14,981 nucleotides of DNA, taken from NCBI GenBank assembly GCA_040876735.1, contig JBBDPC010000131.1, positions 1 through 14,981 on the forward strand. Reading direction: 5' to 3'. The notes below the pieces were generated by a model that made no database searches, was not told where the DNA came from, and worked only from the letters and a program-made list of their open reading frames with translations. The DNA is from Natronomicrosphaera sp040876735. Its GTDB lineage: Bacteria; Planctomycetota; Phycisphaerae; Phycisphaerales; Phycisphaeraceae. Positions 7,562 through 14,981 of this stretch are shown here, one piece after another. The first letter of the stretch is position 1. Every line of letters begins with the position of its first letter. Both the position numbers and the translations under genes were made by a program.

Positions 7562-8971
7562 ATGTCCCATCGTCTGACCCTCGGCCCGCTCATCGCCATG
7601 CTGTGGCTGACGCTCGCCATCGGCGGCTGTGCCGGGTTGAACAGGTCGGAGCCTGACGACCCGCACGTCGCCGTCCTGCTCATCCAACTCGACGAAAACG
7701 ACCATCGCGCCGCGCCCGCCGCCGCGCTCAAGCGATCCTGGGTCAGCACCTGGCTGGTCCCCCCGGGGCAGCCGGCCGCGCAGGCCCGTTCGCCGGTGGA
7801 ACTGCACATCCGCCTGCGCCGCGAGGGCAGTGACCCCGAACAGCCGAGTCACGAGCACGTGCTGCCGCTGGACGGCTCCCAGTTCACGTTCGATCTCGAT
7901 GACGCGCAGCCCCGGCCGATCACCGTGCGCGTCGACCGCCCCGGCGGCTCGTTCGTCTTCAGCGGCGGCAACGTCGGCGAGCAGAACGACCGCACCGTCT
8001 ATGGCGGGCCGGTCGTCGTCCGCTTCCACCCCGGTTTCCAAGCCGCGGCGTCAAGCCTGGAAGGATCGGTCACCGTGCTCGACCTCATGCGCGCCGCGCT
8101 GCTGGGCCTCGACCCGGCCGACCTGCGCCGCTACGCCGCCGCCCACGTGACGCTGACGCTTGGCGACGCCATCGAACTGGCGCAGCAGCAGATCACCGCC
8201 AGCGACGTGCAACTGCTCGAAGAGGTCGGCTACCGCCTGATCCCGCCCCAACTGCTGGCGATGCGCGCCGGCGGCGTGACCGTCAGCGAGGCGGCCGCCT
8301 TCCGACGCGGCGGATTCCAGCTCAACGTCGAAGACCTCACCCGACTCACCAACGCCGGCCTCACGCCCGCCTATGCCGTGGCCATGAAAACCGCCGGCTT
8401 CGGCCACGACGCCCGCCACCTGCTCCAACTGCACGCCGACGACATCTCACCCGCCTATGCCGCCCGCCTGCGCCAGCTCATCCCCTCGCTCACCCACGCC
8501 CAGCTTCGCCAGCTCGCGCAGGTGGGCGTCGACCCCGAAGCCCTCGCCGCCTTTCAAAAGGCCGGCTACCAGCCCAGCGTCGGCCAGATCATCCGCATGC
8601 ACGAGCACCACGTCTCGGCCGACGATGTGCTCCTGCTGCGCGAAGTCGGCTATGACTTCAGCCTCAACGAACTGGTCACCCTCGCCTGGCGCGACGTGCC
8701 GACCGGCTTCACCATCTCCCTGCTGCAGGACGGCTTCGAGCCCCTCTCCGCCGAGCAGATCGTCAACCTCCACCAGCGCGACGTCACCCCCGCCATGGTC
8801 CGCCTGCTCCGCGAGCAGGACCGGGCGGTGCTCGCCCGCACCGGCTCCGAGCCGGTCACGCCCGACACGCCACAGGATGCCGAAGCGACGTCGGAGTCGT
8901 CCGACCGTCCGAGCGACGCGGAACTCGAAGCGCTGATCGACGTGCTCGGCGACACGCTGTCCAACCCCTGA
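7562..8971 (+). CDS. Lipoprotein with eight tandem 28-residue helical repeats
   Basis: This 469-residue protein starts at the ATG at 7562 with TAGGAG upstream. Residues 5-22 are hydrophobic and end in IGGC, a plausible lipobox with Cys23, so a membrane-anchored lipoprotein is likely. Residues 35-160 look beta-rich (HVAVLLIQL, ELHIRLRR, FTFDLDD, ITVRVDRPGGSFVFSGG). Residues 199-422 are eight uninterrupted repeats of exactly 28 residues, with a loose pattern of a short helix (..xxLxxL), then DVTPxxVxxLRxAGY. The tail (423-469) is acidic and polar. The repeats recall helical repeats of the form LxxLRxxGVTPEYVxxLxxAG found after BlaR1-like or anti-sigma regions in other bacteria, but I cannot confirm homology. 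A peptide- or protein-binding scaffold at the cell envelope is the simplest inference. It is monocistronic. Confidence 0.88.
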   Translation: MSHRLTLGPLIAMLWLTLAIGGCAGLNRSEPDDPHVAVLLIQLDENDHRAAPAAALKRSWVSTWLVPPGQPAAQARSPVELHIRLRREGSDPEQPSHEHVLPLDGSQFTFDLDDAQPRPITVRVDRPGGSFVFSGGNVGEQNDRTVYGGPVVVRFHPGFQAAASSLEGSVTVLDLMRAALLGLDPADLRRYAAAHVTLTLGDAIELAQQQITASDVQLLEEVGYRLIPPQLLAMRAGGVTVSEAAAFRRGGFQLNVEDLTRLTNAGLTPAYAVAMKTAGFGHDARHLLQLHADDISPAYAARLRQLIPSLTHAQLRQLAQVGVDPEALAAFQKAGYQPSVGQIIRMHEHHVSADDVLLLREVGYDFSLNELVTLAWRDVPTGFTISLLQDGFEPLSAEQIVNLHQRDVTPAMVRLLREQDRAVLARTGSEPVTPDTPQDAEATSESSDRPSDAELEALIDVLGDTLSNP

Positions 8972-9127
8972 CCCGCCGTCACGTTTGCGCGCACGCCATG
9001 CCCGATTCAAGACACCGTGCCACCGCCATAACCCGCGCGGCCCCATGATCCCGTCCGCCCCCGCGCGCACGGTCCCGTCGGAACGCCCCATGATGGACAT
9101 GGGCTCGCGCTGGGAAGAGACAAGACA

Positions 9128-9291
9128 AATCACGAAGAACACGAAGGCGCGAAGAGCACGAAGAAGAAGGAAGCATGTGATGAAGAAGAGAGCGTAAATC
9201 CAATCGCCTCACGCTCTCTGCTCGGCGCTTTGCTTTACCTCATGCTTCTTTCTCCTTCGTGATCTTTGTGCCCTTCGTGTTCTTCGTGATT
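9128..9291. repeat. Large hairpin-forming inverted repeat with purine-rich arms
   Basis: The arms at 9128-9177 and 9241-9291 are about 80 percent complementary over 50 bases, including a perfect 20-base outer block (9128-9147 against 9272-9291) and matching AAGCATG/CATGCTT inner ends. The arms are made of ACGAAG/CACGAAG words on the plus strand. Inside the loop is a second perfect hairpin, AGAGAGCGT (9187-9195) with ACGCTCTCT (9211-9219). It follows the same plan as the other arm-core-arm elements here and lies between converging genes, so it could also end transcripts in both directions. Confidence 0.8.
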
Positions 9292-9407
9292 CTGCCTTTC
9301 CCTGCCTGTCGTGGCGTCAAGCGACACCCCCTGTCACGCACGTAGGCGGGGTTGGATGCCGTAACCTGCTCTTTGGCAAGTGGATAAGCCATCGCAAACC
9401 GCTTCGG

Positions 9408-9432
9408 CGCCCGTGGCGGCCTGTCACGGGCG
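9408..9432. other. GC-rich hairpin near the uppS 3' end, possible weak terminator
   Basis: CGCCCGTG and CACGGGCG form a perfect 8-base stem around a 9-base loop. No T-run follows directly on either strand, so terminator function is doubtful. Confidence 0.35.
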
Positions 9433-9523
9433 TGTCAGGGCGTAAGCTGTTTTACATACGATGGTTAGCGTTGAAGCGAGGCCAAGGGGGGAGGGGGTGT
9501 GTGGCCGTGTCACGCGTGGCGGG

Positions 9524-10315
9524 TCAGCGCACCGCGCCGAACTTGCGCTGGCGCTTGGCATAGGCGCGGAGGGCGGTGTGGTACTGCTCGACCTTGAAGT
9601 CGGGCCAGCAGACGTCGGCGACGTAGAACTCGGCGTAGCTGATCTGCCAGAGCAGGTAGTTGGAGAGGCGCATTTCGCCGGCGGTGCGGATGAGCAGGTC
9701 GGGGTCGGGCAGGCCGACGGTGTAGAGGTGATCGCTGATGACGGCATCGGTGACCGCGTCGGGCGCCAGTTCGCCGGCGGCGACCTTGCGGGCGATCGCG
9801 CGGACGGCATCGGTGATCTCGGCGCGGCTGCCGTAGTTCAGCGCCAGCGCGAGCGTGAGCCCGGTGTTGTCGGCGGTGGCGTCGATGACTTGGTCCAGTT
9901 CGTGCAGGACGGGCGTGGGCAACCCCTCGCGTCGGCCGAGCTGGACGAAGCGGACGTTGTTCTCCATCAGCGTCTGGCGCTCGCGGACGAGGTATTCGAC
10001 GTACAGGTTCATGAGGAACTGGACTTCGTCGGGCGAGCGGGTCCAGTTTTCGGTGGAGAAGCTGTAGAGCGTGAGCACATCGAGGCCGAGCTTGGCGGAT
10101 TCGGTGACGACGGCGCGGACGGCCTCGGCGCCCTTGCGGTGGCCGAAGGTGCGGTCTTCGCCGCGCTGCTGGGCCCAGCGGCCGTTGCCGTCCATGATGA
10201 TGGCGACGTGGCGGGGCAGCAGCTCGCGCGGCAGGTCGAGGCGCGGCGTCTCGTCCGGGCCTGAAGTGCCGGGGGCCGAAGCGGAGGCATCCTGTTTGGC
10301 GGTTGAGGGAGGCAT
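9524..10315 (-). CDS. uppS: Undecaprenyl (polyprenyl) diphosphate synthase, UppS family
   Basis: This cis-prenyltransferase adds isopentenyl units to farnesyl diphosphate to make the lipid carrier for cell-wall sugars. At 263 residues it is near the family norm plus a 30-residue low-complexity N-terminal extension (SASAPGTSGPDETPR). Core motifs are IIMDGNGRWA with catalytic Asp42, FGHRKGAEAV, YSFSTENW, LNYGSRAEI, and the signature DLLIRTAGEMRLSNYLLWQ followed by YAEFYVADVCWPDF. The ATG at 10315 is the first in frame after the upstream repeat; the frame is open beyond it, but only through non-coding repeat and the purA gene. Shine-Dalgarno strength is weak. It follows purA in the same direction across a 121-base gap occupied by an AT-rich inverted repeat. 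Confidence 0.95.
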   Translation of the reverse strand: MPPSTAKQDASASAPGTSGPDETPRLDLPRELLPRHVAIIMDGNGRWAQQRGEDRTFGHRKGAEAVRAVVTESAKLGLDVLTLYSFSTENWTRSPDEVQFLMNLYVEYLVRERQTLMENNVRFVQLGRREGLPTPVLHELDQVIDATADNTGLTLALALNYGSRAEITDAVRAIARKVAAGELAPDAVTDAVISDHLYTVGLPDPDLLIRTAGEMRLSNYLLWQISYAEFYVADVCWPDFKVEQYHTALRAYAKRQRKFGAVR

Positions 10316-10325
10316 GGGAGGTCCA

Positions 10326-10432
10326 GTTTTCAGTTTCTTGTTTCGAGTTTCTCGTTTCTCGTGTGGTGGCTGTGAAGGCAGGGCGTCTGACAGGCCCCCA
10401 ACGAGAAACTTGAAACCAGAAACGAAAAACCC
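10326..10432. repeat. AT-rich inverted-repeat element between purA and uppS
   Basis: The arms at about 10326-10360 and 10400-10432 are imperfect inverted copies made of words such as AGTTTCTCGTTTC, with GTTTCTCGT-type ends facing a GC-rich core (10361-10399). The right arm ends four bases before the purA stop triplet, so the element is essentially the whole purA-uppS gap. Its plan matches the elements near 2935-3056 and 9128-9291. Confidence 0.7.
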
Positions 10433-10436
10433 TGTC

Positions 10437-11843
<1,407 letters not shown>

Positions 11844-11886
11844 GCGATCTCCCTGGGGAACGGATGCGGCGGATCACAAACGGGTG

Positions 11887-11895
11887 ATTGTAGCA
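11887..11895 (-). promoter_or_regulatory. Extended -10 promoter candidate for purA
   Basis: On the minus strand TGCTACAAT combines an extended -10 TG with a five-of-six -10 hexamer (TACAAT). The -35 region is poor, as is common for extended -10 promoters. The leader to the ATG would be about 35-40 bases. Confidence 0.5.
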
Positions 11896-11969
11896 GAATG
11901 GGCGCGGTCGGCACGGGGGAAGTGGGGCAAGGGTGGGGCGCGGGGTGTGGGGCGTTTGGCGTCTGTGCT

Positions 11970-12001
11970 CCCCTCCCCCCGGGAGGGGCAGGGGGAGGGG
12001 G
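11970..12001. repeat. C/G-run hairpin and G-quadruplex motif between carB and purA
   Basis: CCCCTCCC and GGGAGGGG form a stem with a CCC loop (11970-11988). On the plus strand 11981-12001 has four runs of 3-5 G with loops of one or two bases, a strong G-quadruplex pattern. The wording resembles a dispersed CCCTCCCC...GGGAGGGG...GGGAGGGG repeat seen in several GC-rich genomes (from memory). It lies about 75 bases upstream of the purA -10. Confidence 0.7.
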
Positions 12002-12065
12002 TCACCGGCCGCCTTGAACCGACTTTTGTACCAACGACGCAAGGTATAGGAAGGGGCGTCGGAAC

Positions 12066-14981
<2,916 letters not shown>

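Larger units (their letters stand above)
8972..9523. other. Convergent spacer between lipoprotein gene and uppS
   Basis: This 552-base stretch lies between two converging genes. It contains a large inverted-repeat element (9128-9291), a GC hairpin (9408-9432) and three dispersed copies of TGTCACG (9332, 9422, 9508). Open frames here are short and read through the repeats. No tRNA-like or other RNA gene was recognised. Confidence 0.65.

Noticed and set aside
8985..9212. Short open frames on both strands at 8985-9212
   Set aside because: They run into the purine-rich inverted repeat, lack Shine-Dalgarno sites and have Arg/Lys repeat composition.
9300..9480. Possible small RNA or tRNA gene in the convergent spacer
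   Set aside because: No tRNA arms, no convincing promoter with a terminator, and only one plain hairpin were seen.
9332..9514. Three copies of TGTCACG at 9332, 9422 and 9508
   Set aside because: The copies are unevenly spaced at about 90 bases with unrelated flanks; a 7-mer recurring in a short GC-rich stretch is weak evidence for an operator or iteron array.

Overview
The window is GC-rich chromosomal DNA, most likely from a planctomycete and perhaps from the class Phycisphaerae. The taxon is inferred from three things. Housekeeping genes are scattered singly rather than in the usual operons. Several small membrane or charged proteins look lineage-restricted. The spacers are filled with short palindromic repeats of the kind I associate with planctomycete genomes. 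No phage, insertion sequence, CRISPR array, rRNA or tRNA is visible.

Layout: (1) 1-2734, minus strand: topoisomerase IV A subunit (parC) followed by the start of the B subunit (parE), cut by the window edge. (2) 2735-3122: spacer holding the parC promoter and an AT-rich inverted repeat. (3) 3123-3632, plus: ruvC, with a 141-bp multi-hairpin element directly after its stop. (4) 6218-3778, minus: a probable four-gene unit of a TM2/DUF6677-like membrane protein, an 86-aa two-helix membrane protein, trpD, and a four-helix membrane protein whose last helix has been thrown out of frame by one missing base. (5) 6219-6484: spacer with a G-run tandem repeat and a plus-strand promoter. (6) 6485-7250, plus: a very acidic 93-aa protein and a 137-aa protein with an Arg-rich N-terminal half, closed by a clear terminator. 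(7) 7562-8971, plus: a lipoprotein with eight exact-length 28-residue repeats. (8) 8972-9523: convergent spacer with a large hairpin-forming repeat. (9) 9524-14981, minus: carB (5' end cut off), purA and uppS.

The housekeeping genes cover DNA topology (parC/parE), Holliday-junction resolution (ruvC), tryptophan (trpD), purine (purA) and pyrimidine/arginine (carB) synthesis, and cell-wall lipid carrier synthesis (uppS). They are not one pathway.

The most interesting pattern is the density and placement of palindromic elements, about ten in 15 kb. Several begin within a few bases of a stop codon (parC, ruvC, purA, the 86-aa gene). Two sit in frame inside essential genes, parC and carB, and add loop residues at interdomain linkers, much as Rickettsia palindromic elements do. 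The second most interesting feature is the 8 x 28-aa repeat lipoprotein.
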